Below, piece after piece: positions 47,901-53,953 of a stretch of 64,000 bases of DNA. The DNA comes from Ctena decussata (taxonomy: Eukaryota; Mollusca; Bivalvia; Lucinida; Lucinidae): assembly GCA_963989385.1 (NCBI GenBank), contig OZ022501.1:1188001-1252000 (forward strand), in the 5' to 3' direction. The notes under the pieces were generated by a model. It was given only the letters and a program-made list of their open reading frames with translations, had not been told where the DNA came from and did not search any database. The translations under genes were made by a program, and so were the position numbers. Position 1 is the first letter of the stretch; each line of letters begins with the position of its first letter.

Positions 47901-50748
47901 GATTAGATCCTTATCATACTTGCAGGTAATGATGACATACATAAGAGCTTGGATGAGTTCGAAATTTGGCCAGATTTGAGCGCAGACTACGGAGTTAGCT
48001 GCCTTTGAGCGTTTGAAAAAAATCCCAGTGTTATAATGGAGAGAACAACGTCATCACATTTTCATTTTTCATCGGATCCTCTTCATACTTGCAGGTAATG
48101 AGGATATGCATAAAAGCTTGGATTAGTCAGCATTTCGGCTAGATCCCACCACTGACTATGGAGTACCTGCCCTGAGCATCCAAAAAATCAATGTCGCCAC
48201 TTTTTCTTGGTTTCTACTTATCCGATCCTTTTCAAACTTGCAGGTAATGAGGAAATGCATAATATCTTAAACAAGTTCAAATTTTCGCCAGATCAGGCCA
48301 ACCGCTACGAAGTTAGCTGCCCTTGACAGCTCTGTCTACTGTGCTCTTGATCGGATACTTTTTAAACTTGCATATATTAAATGAGGGCATACATAATGTT
48401 TTGGATGAGTTTAATTTTCAGCCTGATTGGACCACTGACTGTGGAGTTAGCTGCCCTTGAGCATCTTAAATATCCCTATAGGTTTACAATGTCTCTCAGG
48501 TGAGCAATTGTTGCCCTTTGGGCTACTTGTTTTAAAATCTGCTGAGAAATGTAAGTGCTAGAGCGCTGACAAAGTTTTTCTAAAAAAAGCCACAGTGACC
48601 TTGACCTTGGGCGCAGCATCCTGAAAGTCGAACTTGCTCGAGATATTGTCATGCCCTACATTTGTGTGAAGTTATCTTAAAATCTGCTGAGAAATGTAGG
48701 TGCTAGAGCGCTGACAAAGTTTTCCTAAAAATAGCCACAGTGACCTTGACCTTGGGTGCAGCATCCTGAAAGTCGAACTTGCTCGAGATATTGTCATGCC
48801 CTACATTTGTTTGAATTTATTTTAAAATCTGCTGAGAAATGTAGGTGCTAGAGCGCTGACAAAGTTTTTCTAAAAAATAGTCACAGTGACCTTGACCTTG
48901 GGCGCAGCATCCTGAAAGTCAAACTTGCTCGAGATATTGTCATGCCCTACATTTGTGTGAAGTTATTTTAAAATCTGCTGAGAAATGTAGGTGCTAGAGC
49001 GCTGACAAAGTTTTTTTAAAAATAGCCACAGTGACCTTGACCTTGGGCGCAGCATCCTGAAAGTCGAACTTGCTCGAGATATTGTCACGCCCTACATTTA
49101 TGTGAAGTTATTTTAAAATCTGTTGAGAAATGTAGGCAATAGAGCGATGACAAAGTTTTTCTAAAAATATGTGATGACTTTGTTTTCTCCATTATAACAC
49201 TATGGGATTTTTTTCAAACGCTCAAGGGCAGCTAACTCCGTAGTCTGTGCTCGAATCTGGCCAAATTTCGAACTCATCCAAGCTCTTATGTATGTCATCA
49301 TTACCTGCAAGTATGATAAGGATCTAAGCAAAAACAGATGAGAAAACGTGATATCGCCATTTTCCCCATTATAACCCTATGGGATTTTTTTCAAACGCTC
49401 AAGGGCAGCTAACTCTGTAGTCTGTGCTCGAATCCGGCCGAATTTCGAACTCATCCAAGCTCTTGTGTATGTCATCATTACCTGCAAGTATGATAAGGAT
49501 CTAATCAAAAACAGTCGAGAAAACGTGATGACGCCGTTTTCCCCATTATAACCCTATGGGGGCTATCTGTTGCCATGGAAACCAGAGTTTTGAGCTAATC
49601 GGCACCAAAACCTAATGCAGCCTTTCCCCCACCCAAATGATGCTTCAGATAAAATTTGATTGCGATCGGCCCACTGGTCTCTGAGATATTTATGTTTGAA
49701 AGTGTTGACGCACCCACGCACGGACGCACGCACGGACGGACGACGGCTCGACTCCCATCCTATAAGCTCACCTCTGAGCCTTCGGCTCAGGTGAGCTAAA
49801 AATAAAATGGAAAATAACCATCATAAAAATCATAATATATATGACACTTTTAAGCTTCCGTAGATTTTATTTTCGCGTATATCCGCCCCCTTATGTCATT
49901 TGCTATTTTTTGACCAGACAAGCATCTGTCAACACAGAAGAGCGTTGGTTGCAACAGTTAAAAGAAAGAATGAACAGTATGCATTTTATTATGAGTAAAA
50001 AAATGGCAATAGTGAAAAACTAGTAAAACAACACAGAAGGATTAAAATGTATATAAAAATACCTTTATACGTAGCATTTCTCTCAAAACAAATCAGACAA
50101 TGTTGGAAAATGATGCAGTCGACACTTACGTGTTTACATCCAGGAGGGTGACGTCAAAATCTCGCAAAACACTCGCGTGGAAAAAACTATCGAGAATAAA
50201 GGTATTTCGAGAACTCCATACGCGCCGATATCTGTAGGTCAGTTGAAATTAAGCCTTTAATGAAAGATGATGGATGGATGACTTGCGATTTTACGTCCTT
50301 TTCAACAGTATTTTACTTAAATCAGGATGATGGGACTATGATAATGAAAGGCTGTGTGCAATAGAACCCTGTTTTAGGTAGGAAAGATTCTCGCTTCAAG
50401 TGGGGCTCGAACCCTGTCCGCTAGATCAGTAGGCCAGCACTTAACCCACTGAGCTACACGGAAAAGCTTTTAACACTTTTGTTCTGCAAAAGGGTATGGA
50501 ACATCATTTCCGACTCTCTGATGACTAGTAAGCTCATGTAAAGACTCATTTACAGCATATTATTACAGGCTGACCTGACCCTACCCCGGGGACTGGGAGA
50601 AAAGCTGCTGCTTCGCCTAGCAGCTGTCCAGCTAGGCCTATCAAAGACAGCTACACAGCCTAAGAGAGCTATCCAGTTTGGATCTAGAATTGCCAAGATG
50701 GAAAATTCTAAAGAGAAAGCTTCAGACACTTGTACAAGGTTGAAATAA
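20887..50748 (+). CDS. ASNSD1: Asparagine synthetase domain-containing protein 1, 16 coding exons
   Basis: Sixteen exons with consistent phases sum to 2007 nt (668 aa plus stop), close to the vertebrate length of about 640. join(20887..20943, 25129..25332, 27319..27441, 28466..28585, 28985..29138, 29812..29954, 30530..30650, 31924..32212, 33213..33299, 34548..34653, 35852..35886, 37974..38118, 39651..39718, 42767..42850, 43289..43379, 50569..50748). The start MCGICC supplies the N-terminal Cys-2 nucleophile position of class II glutamine amidotransferase (Ntn) domains (about 1-230). SGGIDS at 390-395 is the PP-loop of the asparagine-synthase domain, and GADEQ at 535-539 and NLGRDDR follow. 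In the vertebrate family the protein is cytosolic and its enzymatic activity is unproven. Exon 8 carries a long acidic/Ser-rich linker not obvious in vertebrates. All introns are GT-AG; the largest are 1 (4.2 kb) and 15 (7.2 kb), both repeat-filled. Confidence 0.95.
21326..21905. mobile_element. Foldback with minisatellite arms (GGTTTGTGGT units)
   Basis: The left arm consists of repeated ACCGCAAACTACCACAAACC units ending near 21412. The right arm (21818..21895) is the inverse set of TTTGTGGTGGTTTG units. The AT-rich middle has no gene. The outer ends CATTGAAATACC and GGTATTTCAATG are exact inverses. Confidence 0.75.
22029..23218. mobile_element. TIR element with a LINE fragment inside
   Basis: Terminal arms CATAGAATAACCGAAAAGCA plus CAGAAATACCGGAAA recur in inverted form at 23178..23218, about 35 bp identical. 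The interior contains LINE fragment C, which ends in an AACAACAACAACAA tail near 22977. Confidence 0.7.
22440..22977 (+). pseudogene. LINE C-terminal zinc-binding domain fragment C
   Basis: The frame 22498..22809 encodes [20 protein letters not shown] followed by C, then [11 protein letters not shown] and [15 protein letters not shown], a third paralogue of the fragments at 13648 and 18164. The in-frame region extends upstream to about 22440 ([19 protein letters not shown]). The 3' end is marked by the CAA-rich tail, a common LINE 3' simple repeat. Confidence 0.65.
23474..24318. repeat. Three tandem copies of a 283-bp unit
   Basis: Copies start at 23474, 23757 and 24040 with AAGTTAGTGTCAGAGTTAG and differ at only a few positions. 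The unit contains GGTCTGTCAGCTAGGGATGG and ends TTGGCTGTTGTCCTA. The low divergence implies recent amplification. The array lies in ASNSD1 intron 1; the ORFs in it repeat with the unit and are not genes. Confidence 0.95.
24578..24650. repeat. Near-perfect hairpin, about 36-bp arms
   Basis: ATATACTTAAGGA...GTTCTGCACGGATGTTAA faces its inverse ending TCCTTAAGTATAT, with almost no loop and two or three mismatches. Confidence 0.85.
24868..25099. mobile_element. Foldback family 3, copy 3
   Basis: GGGTACACTTTCAAGGGAAG at the left, GAAAGAATTTTCTCC in the centre, AACATGGACCCATACACCT at the right. It ends about 30 bp before ASNSD1 exon 2. Confidence 0.7.
25129..25332 (+). CDS. ASNSD1: ASNSD1 exon 2
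   Basis: Acceptor TTTTCAAAG, donor GTAATT, phase 0 to 0, 68 codons. It encodes the NRGPDSS motif, VLHLRG and WNAEIFGG, the amidotransferase substrate-site strands. Confidence 0.95.
25339..25492. mobile_element. Foldback family 4 (GAGCTCC...GGAG), copy 1
   Basis: Left arm CAGAGCTCCATTTAAGATGG, GATAATTCAGAGATAATTTT; the right arm is the inverse, ACCCCTTCTTATCTGGAG. The centre has AATGAGGGGTCACAACGTAT. It begins six bases after the donor of exon 2. Confidence 0.75.
27245..27260. repeat. Poly-C tract
   Basis: A run of 16 C in intron 2. Confidence 0.9.
27319..27441 (+). CDS. ASNSD1: ASNSD1 exon 3
   Basis: Acceptor TATTTCAG, donor GTTGGT, 41 codons. It contains [10 protein letters not shown] and [11 protein letters not shown], conserved in the family. 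Confidence 0.95.
27499..27688. mobile_element. Foldback family 4, copy 2
   Basis: CAGAGCTCCAGAAAAGAGGG to CCCCTTCTTCTCTGGAGCAC, with ACATATGTTGTGACCCCTCA and its inverse inside. It lies in intron 3, 57 bases past the exon 3 donor. Confidence 0.75.
28466..28585 (+). CDS. ASNSD1: ASNSD1 exon 4
   Basis: Acceptor CACATATAG, donor GTAAGT, 40 codons, containing [17 protein letters not shown]. Another AG nine bases on would keep the frame; the upstream one is preferred because it restores the family spacing before LWFGRD. Confidence 0.9.
28985..29138 (+). CDS. ASNSD1: ASNSD1 exon 5
   Basis: Acceptor TTATTAG, donor GTAATA, phase 0 to 1. It encodes [14 protein letters not shown] and the LFPWK motif. 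Confidence 0.9.
29157..29356. mobile_element. Foldback family 4, copy 3 (diverged)
   Basis: GGAGAACTCTAAATGAGAGG at the left and ACTCCCTCATGTTAGAGC at the right, with TAGATGAGGGGTCACAAC inside. It starts about 18 bases after the exon 5 donor. Confidence 0.6.
29812..29954 (+). CDS. ASNSD1: ASNSD1 exon 6
   Basis: Acceptor CCTTTTTGAAG, donor GTAACT, phase 1 to 0. It encodes a poorly conserved linker ending in [16 protein letters not shown]. Confidence 0.85.
29961..30140. mobile_element. Foldback family 4, copy 4 (partial)
   Basis: CAGGGCTCTAGATAAGAGAA starts six bases after the exon 6 donor. The right arm is degraded. Confidence 0.45.
30530..30650 (+). CDS. ASNSD1: ASNSD1 exon 7
   Basis: Acceptor TATGTACAG, donor GTATGT, phase 0 to 1. 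It encodes the helix [16 protein letters not shown] that begins the synthase domain. Confidence 0.9.
31152..31860 (-). mobile_element. Pearl-like element with hairpin end and TCGT/TCCG microsatellite
   Basis: It opens (as a 3' end in minus orientation) with the palindrome TATACCCCCGACATAC / GTATGTCAGGGGGTATA, followed by a TCCG/TCGT tetranucleotide tract (31200..31273). Then come two core units of about 190 bp, each with AAAGTTTTGCGTTAAACC and TGGGGCCAGGGGTCAATAA. It lies in ASNSD1 intron 7. Confidence 0.65.
31924..32212 (+). CDS. ASNSD1: ASNSD1 exon 8 (PP-loop)
   Basis: Acceptor CTTTCCAG, donor GTATTA, phase 1 to 2, the longest exon. A hydrophilic stretch of about 75 residues precedes [19 protein letters not shown], the ATP-pyrophosphatase loop. 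The stretch may be lineage-specific. Confidence 0.95.
32290..32700. repeat. About 410-bp dispersed repeat, copy a (intron 8)
   Basis: Shares AGGGTTGCCA(A/T)GGTCAGGG, TTTGTGGTTGG, GACTTGAAAAGTCAGGGA, AGTAAAGAGTAAA and CTTTTGGAT with 38192..38585. An embedded foldback family 3 core (CTTAAAGGAAAGAATTTGCT) sits at the same place in both copies. Confidence 0.75.
33213..33299 (+). CDS. ASNSD1: ASNSD1 exon 9
   Basis: Acceptor TTTTGCAG, donor GTAGGT, phase 2 to 2. It encodes [11 protein letters not shown] followed by a basic linker. Confidence 0.95.
33548..33741. mobile_element. Foldback family 3, copy 4 (intron 9)
   Basis: TTTTTAAAGGAAAGGATTGG in the left half and AAACATGGTGTACCCATTCA plus CCTTAA at the right end. 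Confidence 0.6.
34548..34653 (+). CDS. ASNSD1: ASNSD1 exon 10
   Basis: Acceptor TTTTTCCAG, donor GTAATT, phase 2 to 0. It encodes [14 protein letters not shown] and RRWNFIE, conserved in ASNSD1 proteins. Confidence 0.95.
35072..35760. mobile_element. Foldback family 3, copy 5, interrupted by a hairpin insert
   Basis: The left part (GGTACACTTTCAGGGAAAGC ... GGAGCAAATTCTTTCC) ends near 35230, and the matching right part (TTGCCTCCCTTTGTTGAAAA, AACATGGAGGTGTACCC) resumes at about 35700. The roughly 470-bp gap holds a second element with arms TTTTGATATCAAGTTTATCA and their inverse at 35262..35384. Confidence 0.6.
35852..35886 (+). CDS. ASNSD1: ASNSD1 exon 11 (microexon, 35 nt)
   Basis: Acceptor CTCCCTAG, donor GTGAGT, phase 0 to 2. 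It encodes [11 protein letters not shown], matching the family segment between the WNF(I/V)E and LDD motifs. Confidence 0.9.
36509..37830. mobile_element. Palindromic TA-flanked element, mariner-like ends
   Basis: The ends CGAGGGATGATCAAAAAGTT and their inverse (AACTTTTTGATCATCCCTCA) are each bordered by TA, as expected for IS630/Tc1/mariner insertion. Complementarity continues inward for most of each half (GGGTGGGGTAATTCAAGGG with CCCTTGAATTACCCCACCC; CCAGCAATACGACAACACAA with TTGTGTTGTCTTATTGCTGG). The whole 1.3 kb is therefore a foldback without a transposase ORF. It lies in intron 11. Confidence 0.8.
37974..38118 (+). CDS. ASNSD1: ASNSD1 exon 12
   Basis: Acceptor ACTTTGTAG, donor GTAGGT, phase 2 to 0. 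It encodes [20 protein letters not shown], a highly conserved block. Confidence 0.95.
38192..38585. repeat. About 410-bp dispersed repeat, copy b (intron 12)
   Basis: The partner of 32290..32700, with the same internal order, including the embedded GAAAGAATTTGCTCC foldback core. Confidence 0.75.
38732..38965 (+). mobile_element. tRNA-derived SINE, family 3
   Basis: A tRNA-like head, GGGTTGAGTGGTTAGAGC (A box) and CCCAGGTTCAAATACAGG (B box), is followed by a unique body. It lies in intron 12. Confidence 0.5.
39089..39271 (-). mobile_element. tRNA-derived SINE, family 1, copy b
   Basis: Inverted copy of the SINE at 816. The minus strand has the diverged B box GTCCCGGGTTCAAGATGG and an A-box region ending in TAAGCCCTGGCC; the body ends GAATGACTTGTAATTATACG. 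Confidence 0.7.
39360..39599. mobile_element. Foldback family 1, copy 3
   Basis: TGAGCCACAACACGAGAAAA to TAATGTTGCAACTCA. It ends 51 bp before ASNSD1 exon 13. Confidence 0.85.
39651..39718 (+). CDS. ASNSD1: ASNSD1 exon 13
   Basis: Acceptor TGTATTCCAG, donor GTAAGT, phase 0 to 2. It encodes [19 protein letters not shown], the ATP-binding GADE motif. Confidence 0.95.
39882..40190. repeat. Two spaced copies of a roughly 100-bp unit
   Basis: CACACGTAGAATGTCCCACA...CGGAAAGGTGAACT (from 39882) recurs as CACACATGTTGAATGTCCCA...TGGAAAGGTGAATT (from 40080), with the shared core AAGATGCATAC. Confidence 0.6.
40569..40777. mobile_element. Foldback element with 33-bp ends
   Basis: GAGCCACACCATGTGATTTC plus CAACAATGTGGCA is mirrored at the right end as TGCCACATTGTTGGAAATCA plus CATGATGTGGCTC. 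Confidence 0.8.
41022..41270. mobile_element. Foldback family 5, copy 2 (best preserved)
   Basis: Ends CTGGGCCCAGTTGTTCAAA and TTTGAACAACTGGGCCCTG. Inner hairpin GTGAGCAGCTTTTGCAATGC with AAAAAGCTTCTCAC, plus TAACGACGTCGTTAG. Degraded relatives end near 26530, 26965 and 59044. Confidence 0.8.
41495..42281 (-). mobile_element. tRNA-derived SINE, family 2, copy a, split by an insertion
   Basis: Minus-strand SINE whose tRNA-like head (GTAGCGCAGTCAGTAGTGC ... CCCCGGTTCAATCAC) is at the right and whose tail (GGACGTAAAACAATAACA) is at the left. The two parts, 41495..41547 and 42073..42281, align to the uninterrupted copy at 51225..51440; the middle is a separate element. Confidence 0.8.
41548..42072. 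mobile_element. TIR element inserted in a SINE with TA duplication
   Basis: 525 bp with termini CTGTAAAACACTTATATTTG plus GC and their exact inverse (GCCAAATATAAGTGTTTTAC plus AG). TA flanks both sides; the sister SINE copy shows a single TA there. Subterminal TGGCGGC and GCCGCCAAT-type repeats occur on both sides. No transposase ORF, so it is a non-autonomous DNA element. Confidence 0.85.
42508..42737. mobile_element. Foldback family 1, copy 4
   Basis: TGAGCCGCAACACGACAAAA to TTTGTAGTGTCGTGGCTCA. It directly precedes the poly-T tract of the exon 14 acceptor. Confidence 0.85.
42767..42850 (+). CDS. ASNSD1: ASNSD1 exon 14
   Basis: Acceptor TCTTTGCAG, donor GTAAGA, phase 2 to 2. It encodes [20 protein letters not shown] and RDD. 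A foldback family 1 copy ends only 30 bp upstream of this exon. Confidence 0.95.
43289..43379 (+). CDS. ASNSD1: ASNSD1 exon 15
   Basis: Acceptor TTGTTGTAG, donor GTAAAC, phase 2 to 0. It encodes [20 protein letters not shown] foldback family 1 copy starts 12 bp past the donor. Confidence 0.95.
43391..43620. mobile_element. Foldback family 1, copy 5
   Basis: TGAGCCAGGACATGAGAAAA to TTTTCTCGTGTCCAGCTCA, starting 12 bp after the exon 15 donor. Confidence 0.85.
43733..44090. repeat. About 410-bp dispersed repeat, copy c, split by a foldback element
   Basis: CAGGGTTGCCGTGTAGG ... AATTAATGGCTGTGGTAGTC matches copies a and b up to CAGAAAA, then foldback family 1 copy 6 intervenes, and TTACTATTTCTGCTCAAGG resumes the match. 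Confidence 0.6.
43836..44071. mobile_element. Foldback family 1, copy 6
   Basis: CGAGCCGTGACAAGACAAAA to TTTTGTCGTGTCGTGGCTCA, inserted into copy c of the 410-bp repeat. Confidence 0.85.
44838..49799 (+). mobile_element. Pearl-like tandem-core element (host), split by an inverted copy
   Basis: Plus-strand order: unique left end (AACAAGTAGCCCAAAGGGCA ... TGCTCACCTGAG), degenerate units of about 180 bp with GGGCAGCTAACTCC, then core units of about 147 bp, each with CACAGTGACCTTGACCTTGG and CTCGAGATATTGTCATGCCC. After a 2.26-kb interruption (46272..48529) the core units resume, followed by the CGCACGGACGGACG microsatellite and the hairpin end CTGAGCCTTCGGCTCAGGTG plus AGCTAA. This recalls the bivalve pearl group, considered helentron-related. 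No protein is encoded. Confidence 0.75.
46272..48529 (-). mobile_element. Pearl-like element inserted inside the host element
   Basis: A complete element of the same family in minus orientation. Its hairpin end (TTAGCTCACCTGAGCAGAAG, then GTCCGTCCGTCCG) is at 46272, about seven reversed core units lie at 46900..47890, and its left end (AATTGTTGCCCTTTGGGCTA plus CTTG) finishes at 48529. Joining the flanks GAAGTTA and TTTTAAAATCTG restores exactly the core sequence seen in neighbouring units, with no target duplication. Confidence 0.8.
50268..50459 (-). mobile_element. tRNA-derived SINE, family 1, copy c
   Basis: The minus strand reads GTGTAGCTCAGTGGGTTAAG (A box) and AGGGTTCGAGCCCC (B box), then the shared body ending in AAAATCGCAAGTCATCC. 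It ends about 110 bp before ASNSD1 exon 16. Confidence 0.8.
50569..50748 (+). CDS. ASNSD1: ASNSD1 exon 16 (stop)
   Basis: Acceptor TATTACAG, then 59 codons and TAA. It encodes [20 protein letters not shown] and [15 protein letters not shown], the conserved C-terminus. Confidence 0.95.
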   Translation, partial: ADLTLPRGLGEKLLLRLAAVQLGLSKTATQPKRAIQFGSRIAKMENSKEKASDTCTRLK

Positions 50749-50763
50749 CTTCACCTAGCTTTT

Positions 50764-50769
50764 AATAAA
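50764..50769 (+). terminator. Candidate ASNSD1 poly(A) signal
   Basis: AATAAA 16 nt after the stop codon, just before foldback family 1 copy 7. A second AATAAA lies at about 51043, on the other side of that element. Confidence 0.4.
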
Positions 50770-50770
50770 A

Positions 50771-51014
50771 TGAGCCGCGACACGAGAAAACCAACAATGT
50801 GGTTGTGCGCCCAGTGCACTCAGATCAGCCTGAGCACCCCCCCCCCCTCCCAGTTTGGTGAGACTCTTTACTAAGCACTTAAAGGGTAGCTAAGGGTCTT
50901 GGCTACCTCCATGCGGACAGCAAAGACTCTGATCAGACTGGGCGGATGCCCAGGCTGATCTGAGTCTTCACTGGGCGCACAACCACTTTGTTGTTTTTCT
51001 CGTGTCGAGGCTCA
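50771..51014. mobile_element. Foldback family 1, copy 7
   Basis: TGAGCCGCGACACGAGAAAA to TTTCTCGTGTCGAGGCTCA, with a run of C in the left arm. It lies 23 bp after the ASNSD1 stop and may be transcribed as 3' UTR. Confidence 0.85.
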
Positions 51015-51224
51015 AATATATTTTTGATAAATTTTAGATTTTAATAAAATAATATTTTTGACATGTTCTTTATATTTCTCTCCAGCCTGTCAGAATCAGC
51101 AGAGTTTAATTGGTTACATTGTTATAATTATTAGGTTAAAGGTGTGTTCTTGCATTGATAAGATGCTTTGACATTTGAGTAGCGTCCTGTAATAACCTGT
51201 AACACTGTGCAGTAAGTAGTAGTT

Positions 51225-51440
51225 TTGTTGCTTTACGTCCATGGTAAACAGCTATGGTCATGTAAGGACAGTCAGTTAACCTAAACACACTATTCCTGGG
51301 CAGGTTTAGACTTCCAAACTGATAACTGCCCTTCTTGAATCAGTGGAAGGAGAAACGAAAGTATGTGGCCAGACCGGGGATCAAAACCGGGACCTCTGGC
51401 TCTTGAGTCAGACGTGCTATTGACTGCACTATGTGGCCCG
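51225..51440 (-). mobile_element. tRNA-derived SINE, family 2, copy b (uninterrupted)
   Basis: CTTTACGTCCATGGTAAACA at the left. At the right, the minus-strand head carries GTGCAGTCAATAGCACG and TCCCGGTTTTGATCCCC. It matches both halves of the split copy at 41495..42281 across the insertion point (CAGTCAGTTAACCTAA). Confidence 0.8.
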
Positions 51441-53716
51441 CCTCTTTCAGGAAGAGCAGCCCTGCCATTTTCATTTTTGGCGCTCAGCAGAGCAGGGTTT
51501 TTTTTTCCTTCAAGAGAAAAGGCTTGCCTAGACAGGACTGCACAAGGGCATACACAATCAGATTACTGTTGCTTCCAGTCTGTTTCTCAGACACTGTCAC
51601 GTCAGAAATGTATGAAACTTCGTGTGGATGAATAATATCACAATTTTCATACAAGAACTTTCATGCTCTGACTGTATATTAAATCTTACCTGGATTATGT
51701 AAAATTGTAGGTCACATGCAGTTTGTCAATTCTGCAAAGATCCAGAACTTGGGTAGGAGTAATAAAAGTTCACAAAAGTTATACATGTTTCATGATATTT
51801 TATTACATGTATTACAACATGTAACTTAACAAACTCTAGAGGATAGTATTGAAGTAGTTCCACATGAACAATTTATTGGCTTGGGTATTTACCTGTATAG
51901 GCACAACCCCCTTCTGAAAAAGGAAACAACTTAAATCACTCCCATTTTGTTCCTTGGAGGACATAGCCTCTCTAAGCTGGAGTCTACTCTTAAAGGAAAG
52001 AATTTGCTCCCCTAGGAGCAAATTCTTTCATTTAAGAGTTGGCTATATTGAGAAGGGACAAAAAAGTAAAAATATATGTTGCTTTGTTGAAAATTCTATT
52101 CTTGGTCCTTATAGGAGTCAAGGACAGAAAACCAGACACTATATACCATCTAGCTGAAACAGAAGTGACACATATTACCCTTGTAATTAAATTTCTGTAA
52201 TGCTTCAGTTGAGAGAATTTTACTTGGAACTCTTCAAACTTTCCTCTACAGTTTATCATGCAAAAAAGAAAAAAACAGCTAAAACTGAAACAATGAACAA
52301 GTTACAACTGTTATATCACAGTGCTCTCCCTTGGGCTACAGCTGTCAGCTACAAGTATTGTACAATATACAAATTATAATAGAACTTTTAATATAGTACA
52401 TGGCTTAACAAAGAACAAATTAATACTACAAGAACAGCTCCACATAAGAATTTCTGATGATATTTCTACAATAATTTTCCTCATTTCTAATTACCTCATT
52501 AGAACAGCCCCACCTTGAGGTGCCGTAACATTTTTTAAGAAGAAAGAGTACAGCTCCAGGTTTTGCTGCAATTTTTACCAAGGGATGTAAATTTTATGCC
52601 TTCCTGTTTGCTTCCCTTTATGATGTAACCCATTCAAAAATGGGGTCTAATCTACAAGTTCTTTCTAATAAAAGCTGATCCACAAAGTGGGACACAGACT
52701 CGATACTGACAGTGACTGCAGTAGCCCAACCTGTACTTTCCTACAGGCGAGCTAAAAATTGCTCATGAATTATCATCAGAACCTCTCCATATCTGTTGAG
52801 CTGATTACAAAGCTAAGGGCAGAGCAAGTTCTCAGCAAGCTAACAACAGAATTATCTTTCAGATCTGCTTCTATCTCTACACAAGTATTGCAATGCATTC
52901 AAGACCACAAATCTTGTGTTTAAAAGAACAATCTTCAGGACATTTTCTATGTATCAGGTGACTGCCCATTATCAGCTTGCCAAGACCACACTCATCCCCT
53001 GTTACAATGTTACAGACAGACCTTCTAGGCCTGACAGTATGGTCTCTTAGATACAGGGAGTTTTCAGAGCTAATTATGGTTTATTCATTTCTCACTCTCT
53101 ATACAAACATAGCTATGGCATCTTGCCAGAATGGTTCCAATCAGATGCAATAACGGATATTGTAGAGAAAAAGAAATTTTATCCTAGAATTAACTTTAAG
53201 ATACTCTCCCTGTATCAGTAGCACTTTTGCTGAGAAGATCTGTTAACAAATAATATAATGGCCCAAGCAACAGATAAGCCAAGGTTTCAGAGAATTTCTT
53301 TTTTTCTCATCTTCATTTCTCAACAAGAAATCGTGCTGTGGAATTTCATCAAAAACATATTCTTATAGGAATTCTACAACATAGGTTCTGTGGAAAAGAT
53401 AAAAGACAATGGTACAGTTGTTCCTAGCATTGTTAGTTTCAGTTATTGTTAGTTGAGGATTCATTGACTAATTCACTTAAAAATCGGAGGAAGTAATATT
53501 TATACTGAAAAAAAAAAATGTAAGAAAAAAAAAGACTGTAGTGCAAAAGATCCTCACATTTTTTATCAGCAAAAAATGGCAGTTACTTTTTTCATGTCAG
53601 TGAATTTAAAAATGAAACACCCAGAAGTTTAATCCTCAAAGCTTTGGCTGATCTGTAAGTTTGAATGGCATTTTAAGATTTTTGGTACAAAGCTATTATT
53701 GCAGCTGTCCTATAAT
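51441..53716. other. No gene recognised; foldback family 3 remnants
   Basis: Contains family 3 cores such as TTAAAGGAAAGAATTTGCTC (about 51990) and a diverged copy near 52515..52690. AT-rich, with no exon-like block flanked by splice sites that I could support on either strand. Confidence 0.5.
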
Positions 53717-53953
53717 TGAGCCGCGACACGAGAAAACCATCAAAGTGGTTGTGCGACCAGTGCAGACTCAGATCAGCCTGGGCATGCATCCAGTCTGATC
53801 AGACTCTTGCTAAAAGCTTACAGGGTAGCTAAAGGTCTAAGCTACCTCCATGCGGAGAGTGAAGACTCTGATCAGTCTGGGTGGATGCCCAGGCTGATCT
53901 GAGTCTGTGCTGGGCGCACAACCACTTTGATGGATTTGTTGTGTCGCAGCTCA
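53717..53953. mobile_element. Foldback family 1, copy 8
   Basis: TGAGCCGCGACACGAGAAAA to TTTGTTGTGTCGCAGCTCA. Confidence 0.85.

Noticed and set aside
45480..49160. CRISPR-like array of regular repeats
   Set aside because: The repeats are contiguous 147-bp satellite-type units without spacers, in a eukaryotic genome.
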